The notes beneath the pieces are model-generated. The model made no database searches. It had not been told where the DNA came from and saw only the letters and a program-made list of their open reading frames with translations. From Actinomycetota bacterium (GTDB taxonomy: Bacteria > Actinomycetota > Actinomycetes > Nanopelagicales > Nanopelagicaceae), in NCBI GenBank assembly GCA_026392935.1, contig JAPLBE010000012.1, positions 1 to 64,000 on the forward strand: DNA of 64,000 nucleotides, in the 5' to 3' direction. Every line of letters begins with the position of its first letter. The first letter of the stretch is position 1. The position numbers were made by a program, and so were the translations under genes. Below are positions 45,461 through 54,163 of this stretch, piece by piece.

Positions 45461-46677
45461 TATTTTCCTCCTAGATTTCCTGCATGCCCAAGGCGTTCTG
45501 CCTTGGTTGCAAGGTACTTCTCATTGAATTCACTTGGTGTGATCTTCAGTGAAACTTGTTCGCACATAATTCCAGCACCTTCAACTGCGCCGACTTTTTC
45601 CGGGTTATTCGTGAGCAGTTTTACTGAAGTAACTTTGAGGTTCTTTAAGATTGCAATTGCCTCTGACCAATCACGCGAATCAACGGCATGACCAAGTTCA
45701 AGATTGGCATCGACGGTATCAAGACCCTCGTTCTGCAAGGTATAGGCCTTGAGTTTTTCGGTAAGTCCAATACCGCGGCCTTCATGATCGCGCATATAGA
45801 GAATGTAGCCACAGCCATATTCTTCAATCGCAGAGATAGATGCATCCAACTGCTGGCCACAATCACAGCGCTGTGAATGAATTACATCGCCAGTAAAGCA
45901 CTCAGAGTGAATGCGCACCAAAGGTGTTTTATCACTCGTGCAATATCTCATGACAACTTGTTCGCGGTGCTTTAAAGATGGATATGTAGCAATCTCCCAC
46001 TCTCCCTTTTCAAGCTGCACTCTCACCCATTCAAATTCATGGCGTGGATACTGAGCAACTGTCGGTAGTTGTTCAAGGCTTTCTTGATATTGACGGATTT
46101 CTTCAATAGAAACAACTGGAATCGAATGTTCTGCAGCAAAATCGAGTAGCTCCTTACCGCGAGCCATGGATCCATCTTTAGCAACAATTTCAGAGAGCAG
46201 GGCTGCTGGATAAGAACCAGTTAATTGTGCAAGTGCCACACCAGCTTCCGTGTGCCCTTGGCGCTCAGATAATCCATCGGCATGTGCAATCAAAGGAAAT
46301 ATATGACCGGGGCGTATGAAATCTGTTGCACGAGATGTTGCACTGCCAAGAGCTCTAATCGTTGCTGTGCGCTCTACTGCGCTCACACCTGTTGTCAGTC
46401 CTTCAGCTAAATCAACCGAAACAGTAAATGCAGTCTTGCGAACATCTTGATTTTGTTCGACCATATACGGCAAGCGCAATCTATGTGCTTGATCTGCCGT
46501 GATTGCAACGCACAAGATTCCGGTTGTATGTCTAACAATGAACGCGGTTTTTTCGGCTGTGGCGTGCTCGGCCAGCATAATCAGATCGCCCTCGTTCTCG
46601 CGATCGTGATCATCTACAACGATAAGCATCTCTCCACGTCTGAAGCGATCGAGTGCCTCAACAAATTTACTTGGCAT
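45460..46677 (-). CDS. ribBA: bifunctional DHBP synthase / GTP cyclohydrolase II
   Basis: This 405-residue fusion supplies both precursors of riboflavin. Residues 1-200 are 3,4-dihydroxy-2-butanone-4-phosphate synthase (VVDDHDRENEGDLIMLAEHA, and later GHTEAGVALAQLTG). Residues 205-405 are GTP cyclohydrolase II, with the zinc site CFTGDVIHSQRCDCG, then MRDHEGRGIGLTEKLKAY and the C-terminal LTNNPEKVGAVE. Both active sites look intact. It overlaps ribE by 11 bp and ribH by one. Confidence 0.96.
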   Translation of the reverse strand: MPSKFVEALDRFRRGEMLIVVDDHDRENEGDLIMLAEHATAEKTAFIVRHTTGILCVAITADQAHRLRLPYMVEQNQDVRKTAFTVSVDLAEGLTTGVSAVERTATIRALGSATSRATDFIRPGHIFPLIAHADGLSERQGHTEAGVALAQLTGSYPAALLSEIVAKDGSMARGKELLDFAAEHSIPVVSIEEIRQYQESLEQLPTVAQYPRHEFEWVRVQLEKGEWEIATYPSLKHREQVVMRYCTSDKTPLVRIHSECFTGDVIHSQRCDCGQQLDASISAIEEYGCGYILYMRDHEGRGIGLTEKLKAYTLQNEGLDTVDANLELGHAVDSRDWSEAIAILKNLKVTSVKLLTNNPEKVGAVEGAGIMCEQVSLKITPSEFNEKYLATKAERLGHAGNLGGK

Positions 46678-47278
46678 CGGTAGCTCCTTTCGAAATCAAG
46701 CGTTCTACATACTTAGCCAGGATATCGACCTCGATATTTACAGCATTCCCTGGCTTCTTATGAGAAAGATTTGTCTTCGCCAGCGTTTCTGGAATCAACC
46801 AGAGCGTTACGAGATTCTTTGCATCATCTAGTGCGCCTACCGTTAAAGAAACGCCATCGACAGTAATTGAACCTTGCGCGACCACATATTTCATTAATTT
46901 TTCGGGCACAGTGATGTCAAATTGCACCCATTTTTCACCGGGCTCAGATTTCACAACTGATGCAACTCCATCAACGTGCCCCTGGACGATGTGACCACCC
47001 ATGCGCATATCCATCTGCGCAGCGAGTTCAAGATTTACTAGTGATCCCTCTTCTAACTTTCCAAGGGAAGACAATGACAAGGTCTGCACCATGACATCTG
47101 CAGTAAAGCATCCGGCCGCAATTGATGTGGCCGTTAAGCAGACCCCATTAACCGCGATTGAATCCCCCACTGATAGCTCGGCAGTAGAAGCCGGTGCTGA
47201 AATAGTAAAGATTGCTGACGTTTCCGCTCGCACAATATGAGAGACGGTGCCGAGTTCAGTAATTAGCCCTGTAAACAT
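46667..47278 (-). CDS. ribE: riboflavin synthase alpha chain
   Basis: RibE dismutates two lumazine molecules to riboflavin. Two tandem lumazine-binding repeats are seen: MFTGLITELGTVSHI with GDSIAVNGVCLTA in the first half, and GGHIVQGHVDGVASV with GSITVDGVSLTVG in the second. The 203 residues fit the family. It begins directly after the ribD stop and overlaps ribBA by 11 bp. Confidence 0.96.
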   Translation of the reverse strand: MFTGLITELGTVSHIVRAETSAIFTISAPASTAELSVGDSIAVNGVCLTATSIAAGCFTADVMVQTLSLSSLGKLEEGSLVNLELAAQMDMRMGGHIVQGHVDGVASVVKSEPGEKWVQFDITVPEKLMKYVVAQGSITVDGVSLTVGALDDAKNLVTLWLIPETLAKTNLSHKKPGNAVNIEVDILAKYVERLISKGATDAK

Positions 47279-48277
47279 TTATCGCCCCTTCACAATTCTG
47301 TAGTGAGACTTAATGTCGCCACCCATTGCACGGGCTGAGATAAGTTCAAGTTCGATGTGATCTGTCAGCGTTGAAATACCGAGATGGCTGACAAATTCTT
47401 TTCCTGCACCAAGTAACTTGGGTGCCTGATAAATAATGAGTTCATCAATATTTCCTGTAGCCATTAGCGCAGATCCAAGTGTGGGACCAGCTTCGACAAG
47501 TACCTGGTTGAATTTCTCATCGCGCAGCACACCCATGAGTTCAGGGATTGACTTTGATTTAACCGTAATCGTGCGTGCTTCATCATCAAAAACTTTATGT
47601 GTTGGTGGCACTGTTTGCTCACCACTGACAATTCGAACTGGACGCTCGGTGTGCCCACGCGGCACCAAATGAGGATTATCGACCAGTGCAGTGTTTGTGC
47701 CAATCAAAATCGCATCTGATTCTGCGCGTAGCGCTTGTACATCTTCGCGAGATTCTGGACCACTTATCCATTGCGATGTTCCGTCACTTGCAGCAACTTT
47801 GCTATCAAGAGTTGTTGCCACTTTCCAAATCATCAGCGGACGGCCGGTACGCTCTTTGCGAAGCCATGCGCGTTGTGCGAATTCCAATTCATCAGAGTGC
47901 TGAAATTCAACTTTTACACCTGCATCAGCAAGGATTTTTGCGCCGCCAGATGCAATGGGGTTGGGATCATTGACCGCGTAAACAACTCTTGTAATACCTG
48001 CATCAATAATCGCTTGCGTGCATGGCGGTGTTGTTCCGGTATGTGCACATGGTTCGAGTGAAATAACAATCGTTGCACCCATTGCAAGAGCGCCAGCTTT
48101 TTTCATCGCCACAACTTCGGCATGGTCGAAAGATTCTTTGCGATTATGAAAACCGTCAGCCATTAATTTCCCCTCGGCGCTATAAATTGCAGCTGCAACG
48201 TTGGGATTGGGATAGCTCTTACCCGCGCCGGCATGGCAGAGGGTAAGTAGATGCGCGTAGGCGTCATCGATAAACAT
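47279..48277 (-). CDS. ribD: bifunctional riboflavin deaminase/reductase
   Basis: RibD deaminates and then reduces the pyrimidine intermediate of riboflavin synthesis. The zinc deaminase domain has [11 protein letters not shown] and [14 protein letters not shown]; the reductase domain contains [18 protein letters not shown] and a late [14 protein letters not shown]. The length of 332 residues is typical of actinobacterial forms. It is the first gene after the FMN riboswitch. Confidence 0.95.
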   Translation of the reverse strand: MFIDDAYAHLLTLCHAGAGKSYPNPNVAAAIYSAEGKLMADGFHNRKESFDHAEVVAMKKAGALAMGATIVISLEPCAHTGTTPPCTQAIIDAGITRVVYAVNDPNPIASGGAKILADAGVKVEFQHSDELEFAQRAWLRKERTGRPLMIWKVATTLDSKVAASDGTSQWISGPESREDVQALRAESDAILIGTNTALVDNPHLVPRGHTERPVRIVSGEQTVPPTHKVFDDEARTITVKSKSIPELMGVLRDEKFNQVLVEAGPTLGSALMATGNIDELIIYQAPKLLGAGKEFVSHLGISTLTDHIELELISARAMGGDIKSHYRIVKGR

Positions 48278-48292
48278 GGTGCACCGATTCCG

Positions 48293-48412
48293 CTGTTATC
48301 TCTCATCCGGACTTTAACCGTCGGTCTCAGAGTTTCACTGAGTCAACCGCCCACTGGATGTGTGCGGGTCGCGGACTATAACCGCCGGTTCGAAATTACA
48401 TCGACCCCGATA
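48293..48412 (-). promoter_or_regulatory. FMN riboswitch (RFN element)
   Basis: On the minus strand the segment reads GTTATCGGGGTCGATGTAAT, then TTCGAACCGGCGGTTATAGT, CCGCGACCC, GGTTGACTCAGTGAAACTCT, GAGACCGACGGTTAAAGTCC and GGATGAGAGATAAC. These are the RFN element blocks in the expected order, closed by the GTTATC/GATAAC pairing. It ends about 16 bases before the ribD start, which favours control of translation. It should shut down the whole rib operon when FMN is abundant. Confidence 0.95.
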
Positions 48413-48449
48413 ACAACTGTGCTCATTCTACGCCAGTTGTCAGCAATGC

Positions 48450-48478
48450 AAAAACCCCGCCTTGTGAGCGGGGTTTTT
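48450..48478 (-). terminator. rho-independent terminator after the mutarotase operon
   Basis: An 11-bp perfect stem (AAAAACCCCGC with its complement GCGGGGTTTTT) encloses a 7-base loop (CTTGTGA). The T run lies on both strands. It sits 50 bases after the rhaM stop and upstream of the FMN riboswitch, so it should end the sugar operon and insulate the riboflavin operon. Confidence 0.9.
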
Positions 48479-48528
48479 GAACGGGGTTGGACAAAACCAA
48501 CTAGTTAAAGTCTACCTGCAATTACGTT

Positions 48529-48858
48529 CTATTCAATGCGCCAGATTGGCCGCATAAACTCCATTGAGCCATTTGCAACATCGCCACCGGTTTCCATGAG
48601 TGGCGTAATGATTTTGGACCACTCAGTATTGATTTCACTCTTTGAGAGATATTCATTCATCTTCTCGACACTTTCGACTTCGAAATATCCAACAACCATT
48701 CGATTATTTGGACCCCCGATATATCCGGTGTAATTGTGCATCCCAGCTGCTTGGCATTCTGCGATTATTGAAGGCCAGAGATTCTCTGGGCTGTGGGCTT
48801 TTTCGTATGCCTCTTGGCAGCCTTCTTTAATCCATTGTAAAAAGACAACTCGCTCCAT
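48529..48858 (-). CDS. rhaM: L-rhamnose mutarotase family protein
   Basis: This 109-residue protein of the RhaM/DUF718 family interconverts sugar anomers before catabolism. The family pattern is visible: EAYEKAHSPENLWPSI (His and Trp-Pro), then GMHNYTGYIGGPNNRMVVGY, and the WSKII..M block. It is the last gene of the six-gene minus operon and precedes its terminator. The rhamnulokinase and rhamnose-type importer nearby support rhamnose, but related 6-deoxy sugars are also accepted in the family. Confidence 0.88.
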   Translation of the reverse strand: MERVVFLQWIKEGCQEAYEKAHSPENLWPSIIAECQAAGMHNYTGYIGGPNNRMVVGYFEVESVEKMNEYLSKSEINTEWSKIITPLMETGGDVANGSMEFMRPIWRIE

Positions 48859-48886
48859 TTATATCTCCATTTCCTTCAGTATTTTC

Positions 48887-50089
48887 CTATATTTCTTTCC
48901 ACTGATCATCGACTACCACTAACTGCGAAGCAACTTCCTGATTCAGTTCCACTCCAAGTCCTGGTTTTTTCGAAATTAAAAGATATCCATCTTTTGCCTC
49001 TGGGTATCCTGTAAAAAGACTCCAGAAGAGTTCGTTACCAGTATCTGGCAATACATTTGGGAAGTACTCAACCACCGGACATACTGCTGGACTTTGAGAG
49101 AAAACGATTGCAGTGTTGTGTGCTTCATTTGAATGCGGATACACGGGAAGTCCAGCTGTCTCTGCAAGTGCACAAATCTTTCGTGCTTCAGTTAAGCCCC
49201 CTGCACGGTTAAAATCTGGTTGCAAGATATCGGCGGCAGATTTCTTGATTAACTCTTCGAAATCCCATTTTGTATAACTATGTTCTCCATGACTCCATCT
49301 TTGTCCGGGAGTGGTCTTGCGTAATTCGGCGTAGCAATCTACAAGTTGTGGCATGAGCGCCTCTTCAATCCAGGACAAGTTGAATTCACGTAGGCGCTTG
49401 TACATCTCCATCGCGTAGCCGTAATCCCAGCCCATGTATGCATCAGCTGCAAGTTCAACATCAGGACCTACTGCATTTCGGACTGCACGCACCAACTCAA
49501 CATTGCGCCGCATGCCTTCATAACCATCACGAGGCCCAAAGCCAAAACGTTGCTTTAATCGGGTAAATCCCTGCGCTGTGTAGCCTCGCGCCTCATCGGC
49601 GAGTTCATCTAGATCTTCCATTGCATAAAGCCGGCTTACATAACAAGGAACTTTTGTTTGAACATTGCCGCCTAAAAGTTCTGTTACGGGAACACCGAGC
49701 TCTTTCGCATGCGCATCCCACATTGCAATATCTATTGCAGAGAGAGCAGAAACTGCGGGACCACTTCTACCGAATCGAATCAAAGTTCGATAGATACGTT
49801 GCCAATTACCCTCATGGTTCTCAATGTCTTGGCCCTTAAGGAGGTCCACCACATACATATCAATAATGCTCTTTGCGGCGCCATTAAATGCTCCAGCAGT
49901 GGCTGTTCCGATTACACCTTTTTCAGTCTCGATTTCTACAACTGTGCAAAAGCCCGGACCGAACCAGCCGCTTTCTTTTGTATGAAAGTCTTCAAAATCA
50001 GAGGTGTTTGTAATCAAATTTCGACGAAGCGTGGATGGTGCTTGCGAAAAACCAATTACTCTCGTTCTGATTCTCGTGATTTTACTCAT
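48887..50089 (-). CDS. enolase-superfamily sugar acid dehydratase, L-rhamnonate dehydratase-like
   Basis: This 400-residue protein of the mandelate racemase group likely dehydrates a 6-deoxyaldonate to a 2-keto-3-deoxy acid. Metal ligands are the Asp of ELAADAYMGWDYG, the Glu of SWIEEALMPQ and the Glu of RWSHGEHSYTKWD. ILQPDFNRAGGLTEA and the catalytic-type His in PVYPHSNEAHN follow. The order and spacing, and the KPGLGVELN end, match E. coli L-rhamnonate dehydratase. Related L-fuconate or other dehydratases are alternatives. Gap to rhaM: 28 bp. Confidence 0.85.
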   Translation of the reverse strand: MSKITRIRTRVIGFSQAPSTLRRNLITNTSDFEDFHTKESGWFGPGFCTVVEIETEKGVIGTATAGAFNGAAKSIIDMYVVDLLKGQDIENHEGNWQRIYRTLIRFGRSGPAVSALSAIDIAMWDAHAKELGVPVTELLGGNVQTKVPCYVSRLYAMEDLDELADEARGYTAQGFTRLKQRFGFGPRDGYEGMRRNVELVRAVRNAVGPDVELAADAYMGWDYGYAMEMYKRLREFNLSWIEEALMPQLVDCYAELRKTTPGQRWSHGEHSYTKWDFEELIKKSAADILQPDFNRAGGLTEARKICALAETAGLPVYPHSNEAHNTAIVFSQSPAVCPVVEYFPNVLPDTGNELFWSLFTGYPEAKDGYLLISKKPGLGVELNQEVASQLVVVDDQWKEI

Positions 50090-50107
50090 TTGATTTCCCC
50101 GATCTTT

Positions 50108-51175
50108 TCATTGGTTTTTCACTTTTACAATGCTGCTTGTTGCAGCAGACTCGTATGCAGCCTCTAAGAATTCAACTGCCCACGCAGCCTGTAGTCCAGG
50201 CGCTAAATTTGTTTTTGCTTTTCCGGTAATCAAATCAACTAGGTGACGTGACGGTTCAAGAGCTGGATAGGTGTCACCGACATCTTTGCCAGCTATCTCA
50301 TACTGATGACCATTATCGTTACGAACTAGAAGCTGACCATCTCGCATGTCATGCAAGATATAGCCCTTAGTTCCGTAATACCTGAATTCCTGTTGATGCT
50401 TATCGCCATCGCGTAAATTTCCAGTTGAACCCATGTTTCCGATTGTGTTCCCCTCGCAGGTAAATGCCATGGCATCGATTAGGTCAACATTTAGATCGCG
50501 ATTTTCCATAAATGCTGCAACCTGGGTGGCTCGTTGGTTTATCGCATAGAGAATCATTCCGATCGCATGCGAAACTTGAGTTTGACCTTGACCTCCACCT
50601 GCAAGTTTTGGATCTGAAAAGGTCAGTGGATCGGGGCCGGTAATCGCCCACTTAAATATCCCCTTATACAACTCAGGAACGCCGCGGTAATAAGCCTCAG
50701 CCATGCTTGCAAACAATCCATTTACTAGAAGAATTTCACCAATCTCATCATTATCTAAAGCACGTTTCAGTGCTTTGGCGGCATTGGTATGTTGAAAGGT
50801 ATAGCCAACCGTCAGATGAATTGATTTCTGCTCCGCTAATTTAACTAACTCATGGGCATCGGCTGCAATCGTCGTAAATGGTTTTTCAACCATAACATGG
50901 ACACCATTTTCGATTAACTCTTTTGCTACTGGGTGATGCAGAGCAGATGGAGTTGCAACAATTGCTCCATCAATCTGTATCTCACCGAGAGCTTCTGTAA
51001 CAGTTGCGAAACCAGCTGGAATCTCAAACATCTCTTCAGCTTTTCTACGTTTTTCAACATTTGGATCAACGAGTGCAACTAGTTCACAATCTTCATACTT
51101 TTTTAGAGACGGGATATGGAACTCGGTTGACCACCAACCTGTGCCAACAACTGCAATTCTTGGCTTCTCTGACAC
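50108..51175 (-). CDS. Gfo/Idh/MocA family oxidoreductase
   Basis: This NAD(P)-dependent sugar dehydrogenase-type protein has 355 residues. The Rossmann motif is IAVVGTGWWSTEFHIPSL and the family EKP motif is HVMVEKPFTT, followed by TVGYTFQHTN. It could oxidise a sugar at C1 or another carbon. The stop lies 18 bp before the dehydratase gene, and the start shares one base with the DapA-type gene stop. The exact reaction is not deducible from motifs. Confidence 0.85.
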   Translation of the reverse strand: MSEKPRIAVVGTGWWSTEFHIPSLKKYEDCELVALVDPNVEKRRKAEEMFEIPAGFATVTEALGEIQIDGAIVATPSALHHPVAKELIENGVHVMVEKPFTTIAADAHELVKLAEQKSIHLTVGYTFQHTNAAKALKRALDNDEIGEILLVNGLFASMAEAYYRGVPELYKGIFKWAITGPDPLTFSDPKLAGGGQGQTQVSHAIGMILYAINQRATQVAAFMENRDLNVDLIDAMAFTCEGNTIGNMGSTGNLRDGDKHQQEFRYYGTKGYILHDMRDGQLLVRNDNGHQYEIAGKDVGDTYPALEPSRHLVDLITGKAKTNLAPGLQAAWAVEFLEAAYESAATSSIVKVKNQ

Positions 51176-52080
51176 TAGACCTTCACTCCTTCCAGCTCTT
51201 TGAGCCCGATTTGAGAAAGCAAGAGATTCAGATAAGCAATCCGCTCAGAACTAATTGGAATATGCGGTTCTCGGCAATGTGACGTTGTGAATATCTTCAT
51301 CCGTGTTAAAAGTAGCTTTTGAATTTCAATAAATGTGTCTAGGCTTGTTAACTGGAAAGTAAGTAACGGCAAAATCATCTCGTATAAAGTTCTTGCATTT
51401 CTAATCTCTCCGGAATGAAACAATTCATTTATCTGAACAAAAATTCCCGGAAGACTGCAACCGGGCATAAATCCATCGATTCCAGAAGTTAACTCTTCCA
51501 TGAGATGAATTGCACCGTATCCAGAAATAATCTGGAAGCCCAAAGGCTTAAGTAGCTTGGCCTTATCGCCAATAGGTGGTGACTCAAGTTTGATGTGATT
51601 AACATTTGGTTGCTCATTGATAATGCGCGAAAGAAGTGAAACCGGAAGCGGGACTCCAGTCCAAGCTGGCGCATCTTGAATTATCACCGGAATAGTTACT
51701 GCCGAACCAACCGCCTTGAAATAAGAAAGAACATTTGCCTCATCGGGTTTTACGAACGTAGGCGGATAGAGCATCAGTGCACTTGCTCCCAGTTTTTCAG
51801 CCTCGATACTTCTTGCGACAGCGGCCTGAGTGCCACTGTGCTCGGTTCCGACAATTACAGGAACCCTAGAATCCACGGCAGAAATAACTTTTTTAAGGAT
51901 TGTAATCCGCTCGATGTCATTAAGTTTGTAGAGTTCACTTGCGAGCCCGAAAATCACTACACCGTCTGCTTTACTTGTGATGCAATGCTCAACAAGCCGT
52001 GGAATCGAATCTAGATCGATGCTTCCATCGTTCATAAACGGAACAGCAAGTACAGGCAGAACTCCATTAATCTCACGCAT
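51175..52080 (-). CDS. DapA-family aldolase/dehydratase, atypical active site
   Basis: This 301-residue class I aldolase-like protein has the TIM-barrel layout of dihydrodipicolinate synthase and N-acetylneuraminate lyase. The Schiff-base Lys is K164 in NVNHIKLESPP. The catalytic Tyr (E. coli Tyr133) is replaced by Gln135, and the carboxylate-binding Arg138 by Trp140 (segment QDAPAWTG). The GTTGE motif reads GLASE. So lysine synthesis is unlikely. A role in cleaving a 2-keto-3-deoxy sugar acid from the adjacent dehydratase is suggested by context, yet loss of the Arg makes an acid substrate uncertain. It overlaps the alcohol dehydrogenase gene by 8 bp. Confidence 0.82.
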   Translation of the reverse strand: MREINGVLPVLAVPFMNDGSIDLDSIPRLVEHCITSKADGVVIFGLASELYKLNDIERITILKKVISAVDSRVPVIVGTEHSGTQAAVARSIEAEKLGASALMLYPPTFVKPDEANVLSYFKAVGSAVTIPVIIQDAPAWTGVPLPVSLLSRIINEQPNVNHIKLESPPIGDKAKLLKPLGFQIISGYGAIHLMEELTSGIDGFMPGCSLPGIFVQINELFHSGEIRNARTLYEMILPLLTFQLTSLDTFIEIQKLLLTRMKIFTTSHCREPHIPISSERIAYLNLLLSQIGLKELEGVKV

Positions 52081-53092
52081 CTTGAGATATCACAATCCTG
52101 TTGTATTCAAAGCTACCTTGCAGTAACTTTTCAAATATCGCTGGAGCATCCTGCATTGGAACTACGTCAGAAATAAATGGCGCAACTAATTGTGAATTGA
52201 TTCCTAACCATGTGGCAGTCTCTGAGAATTCGTTGTTTGTGTAGCAGTAGCTGCCTAATACGCTCCGTTCATCAGCACTAACTTCATAGCTAGGAATGGA
52301 GAGATCAGGGGCATCCATACCTACTAGAACTATCCGAGCCGCAACGTTTGAATGTGTGAATGCATCTCTGAAGCTATGAGCGTTTCCAACAGCATCGAAG
52401 ACAACTGTTGGCTTGTCTTTACTTCTATAGTGATCTTCTAAATCAGCCGGTGAAATACTTGTGAATCCAAACTTTGAAATGTATTCCCGCTTCGATTCTG
52501 AAGGTTCACTGATTAGAAAGTCATTCACTCCAGTTCTAGCACAAGCAAATCCAATCGCCTGGCCAATGGGGCCACCACCAATAATCAAAACCCTATCTTT
52601 TTGAGTGACTTCTGCCCGAATTACCGCGTGGTAACCGACAGATAGAGGTTCAACAGCCGTAGCAAGTGTTGGTGAGATCTCATCACTAACAAAGGCTAAA
52701 TTACGAATAGGTACAATTACGTACTGAGCGAATGCTCCATCAACGCCTTTTGTGACACCAAGAACTTTTCTCGACGGACATAAATATTCCTTGCCACCTA
52801 AACAAAGTGCGCATTCGTGACAAGCAATGACTGGATTAATAACAACCCTTTTCCCGACCAAATCAGAGCTAGTGCCATCCGAGACTTTTTCAACGATTCC
52901 GCACGTTTCGTGACCCATAACTTGATCAGGAAATCTACGTCCCGTTGAGCCATTTGCACCGTGAATGTCTGAACCACAAATAGCCGTGGCAAGAATCTTG
53001 ATAATTGCATTTGTTCCAGTTAGCTCTGCGAGAGCGCGTTCCTTTACTTCAAATTCATTAAAACGTGTAAGTACTAAACTTTGGTGGCTCAT
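52073..53092 (-). CDS. zinc-dependent medium-chain alcohol dehydrogenase
   Basis: This 339-residue protein resembles sorbitol/threonine dehydrogenases. Catalytic zinc ligands are in AICGSDIHG (Cys) and MGHETCG (His, Glu). The four structural-zinc cysteines are in CHECALCLGGKEYLC. The NAD-binding loop is LIIGGGPIGQAIG. The ATG at 53092 lies four bases after the upstream stop; a longer reading overlaps that gene. Likely substrates are sugars, sugar acids or lactaldehyde produced by the pathway; the choice cannot be made from sequence. Confidence 0.88.
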   Translation of the reverse strand: MSHQSLVLTRFNEFEVKERALAELTGTNAIIKILATAICGSDIHGANGSTGRRFPDQVMGHETCGIVEKVSDGTSSDLVGKRVVINPVIACHECALCLGGKEYLCPSRKVLGVTKGVDGAFAQYVIVPIRNLAFVSDEISPTLATAVEPLSVGYHAVIRAEVTQKDRVLIIGGGPIGQAIGFACARTGVNDFLISEPSESKREYISKFGFTSISPADLEDHYRSKDKPTVVFDAVGNAHSFRDAFTHSNVAARIVLVGMDAPDLSIPSYEVSADERSVLGSYCYTNNEFSETATWLGINSQLVAPFISDVVPMQDAPAIFEKLLQGSFEYNRIVISQDA

Positions 53093-53096
53093 AATT

Positions 53097-54026
53097 CTAT
53101 TTTGCAGAATCCTTGTAGAAGTTAATGACATTCATTACTGTCTCTTTTCGCAATTCAGGTAAAGCTTGAATTGAGCACCAGGATGAGTGAGGTGTTAATA
53201 GTGCATTAGGTGAAGAACGTAAAATGTCGTCCATCGGGAGCGGCTCCACTTCATAAACATCTAAACCGGCACCTGCTAAAGCTCCACTCTTGAGTGCCTT
53301 ATCAACTGCCGACGGGTCAATTAATCCACCTCTACTCGTATTAATCAATATTGGTTTCTTGGTTGTAGAGGCCAAAAAAGCATCATTAATTAAATGCTTA
53401 TTTTCTGAAGTTAACGGGCAGTGGAGAGAGATGAGATCTGACTCTGAAGCTATCTGGGCAAGTTCAACACTCTCAAAACCATGACTTTTTGTATAAGGAT
53501 CGTAGGCAATAACTCTCGCACCAAAAGCGCTGAAATACTTTCCGACTAAAGACCCAATGCGCCCTGTTCCAACTAAGCCGATAGTTGATTCTGAAACTTT
53601 TTTTATTGAACTCGCGTGTGAAGCTGCAGCCCACTTGCCCGAACGCATCTCTGCATCCAGTTGAGGCAACTTGCGCCAAAGCGCTAAACCGAGGGAAATT
53701 GCGTGCGTAGCAACCTCTTCGGTGCAATAGTGAGGCACATTCTTTACTGGTATCCCCGCCTTTGCTGCGGCGTCTAGGTCAATCATGTCCATGCCTATAC
53801 CTATGCGTGAAATTATCTTGACATTACCCATAAGTGAAATAGCCTTGGATTTAACAGGAGCCCACTGGACAATCACGGCATCAGGATTGAAGTCAGATAA
53901 CGATTTGATAACGTCGTCTTCGTTTTTACACTGCGCAATTAGTACTTCAGCATTTAAATGTTTTTTCAATAATTCAATTTCCAGCGCTCCGTCGCCTAAA
54001 TCATTATCAGTAAATAACACTCTCAT
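53097..54026 (-). CDS. D-2-hydroxyacid dehydrogenase (CtBP/phosphoglycerate dehydrogenase-like)
   Basis: This 309-residue NAD-dependent dehydrogenase has the dinucleotide loop LVGTGRIGSLVGKYFSAFGA and the catalytic triad: Arg in INTSRGGLID, Glu in LDVYEVEPLP and His in LTPHSSW. It lacks an ACT domain, so it is not a standard SerA. As first gene of the minus operon it may reduce or oxidise a hydroxyacid product such as lactate, or another ketoacid of the pathway. AGAGGAG precedes the ATG at 54026. Confidence 0.88.
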   Translation of the reverse strand: MRVLFTDNDLGDGALEIELLKKHLNAEVLIAQCKNEDDVIKSLSDFNPDAVIVQWAPVKSKAISLMGNVKIISRIGIGMDMIDLDAAAKAGIPVKNVPHYCTEEVATHAISLGLALWRKLPQLDAEMRSGKWAAASHASSIKKVSESTIGLVGTGRIGSLVGKYFSAFGARVIAYDPYTKSHGFESVELAQIASESDLISLHCPLTSENKHLINDAFLASTTKKPILINTSRGGLIDPSAVDKALKSGALAGAGLDVYEVEPLPMDDILRSSPNALLTPHSSWCSIQALPELRKETVMNVINFYKDSAK

Positions 54027-54083
54027 AACTTAACTCCTCTGACAAGTAGGTAATTTGCTCAAAATAAATCTAGCACTTTTCCC

Positions 54084-54108
54084 ATAAAAGAAAAGATTTT
54101 TCTTTTAT
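54084..54108. promoter_or_regulatory. palindromic candidate operator between divergent sugar operons
   Basis: A perfect 10-bp inverted repeat, ATAAAAGAAA (54084-54093) and TTTCTTTTAT (54099-54108), with a 5-base centre lies in the middle of the 137-bp gap between the two sugar operons. The total 25-bp palindrome suits a dimeric regulator that could act on both directions. It is A/T-rich, so some chance of random origin remains. Confidence 0.45.
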
Positions 54109-54112
54109 ATCC

Positions 54113-54131
54113 TTGACAACTGTCATACAAG
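54113..54131 (+). promoter_or_regulatory. -35-like box and GntR/FadR-type operator-like site
   Basis: A consensus TTGACA (54113-54118) is followed at once by CTGTCATACAA, which fits the GTnnnAC core of FadR-subfamily GntR operators. A FadR-type regulator is encoded in the downstream operon (58855-59541). A clear -10 box at 17 bases is not visible, so the promoter call is weak; TCTAGT at 54139 is a poor candidate. The site lies 33-51 bases before the ABC ATPase start, well placed for repression. Confidence 0.35.
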
Positions 54132-54163
54132 TGAGTTTTCTAGTGCATTAAGTTCAGAAGAAA

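Noticed and set aside
48293-48412. Structured non-coding block before ribD considered as a novel RNA
   Set aside because: All conserved RFN element blocks are present; it is a known FMN riboswitch.
51175-52080. Call as 4-hydroxy-tetrahydrodipicolinate synthase (dapA)
   Set aside because: Catalytic Tyr and Arg positions are replaced and the gene sits in a sugar operon, so lysine synthesis is unlikely.
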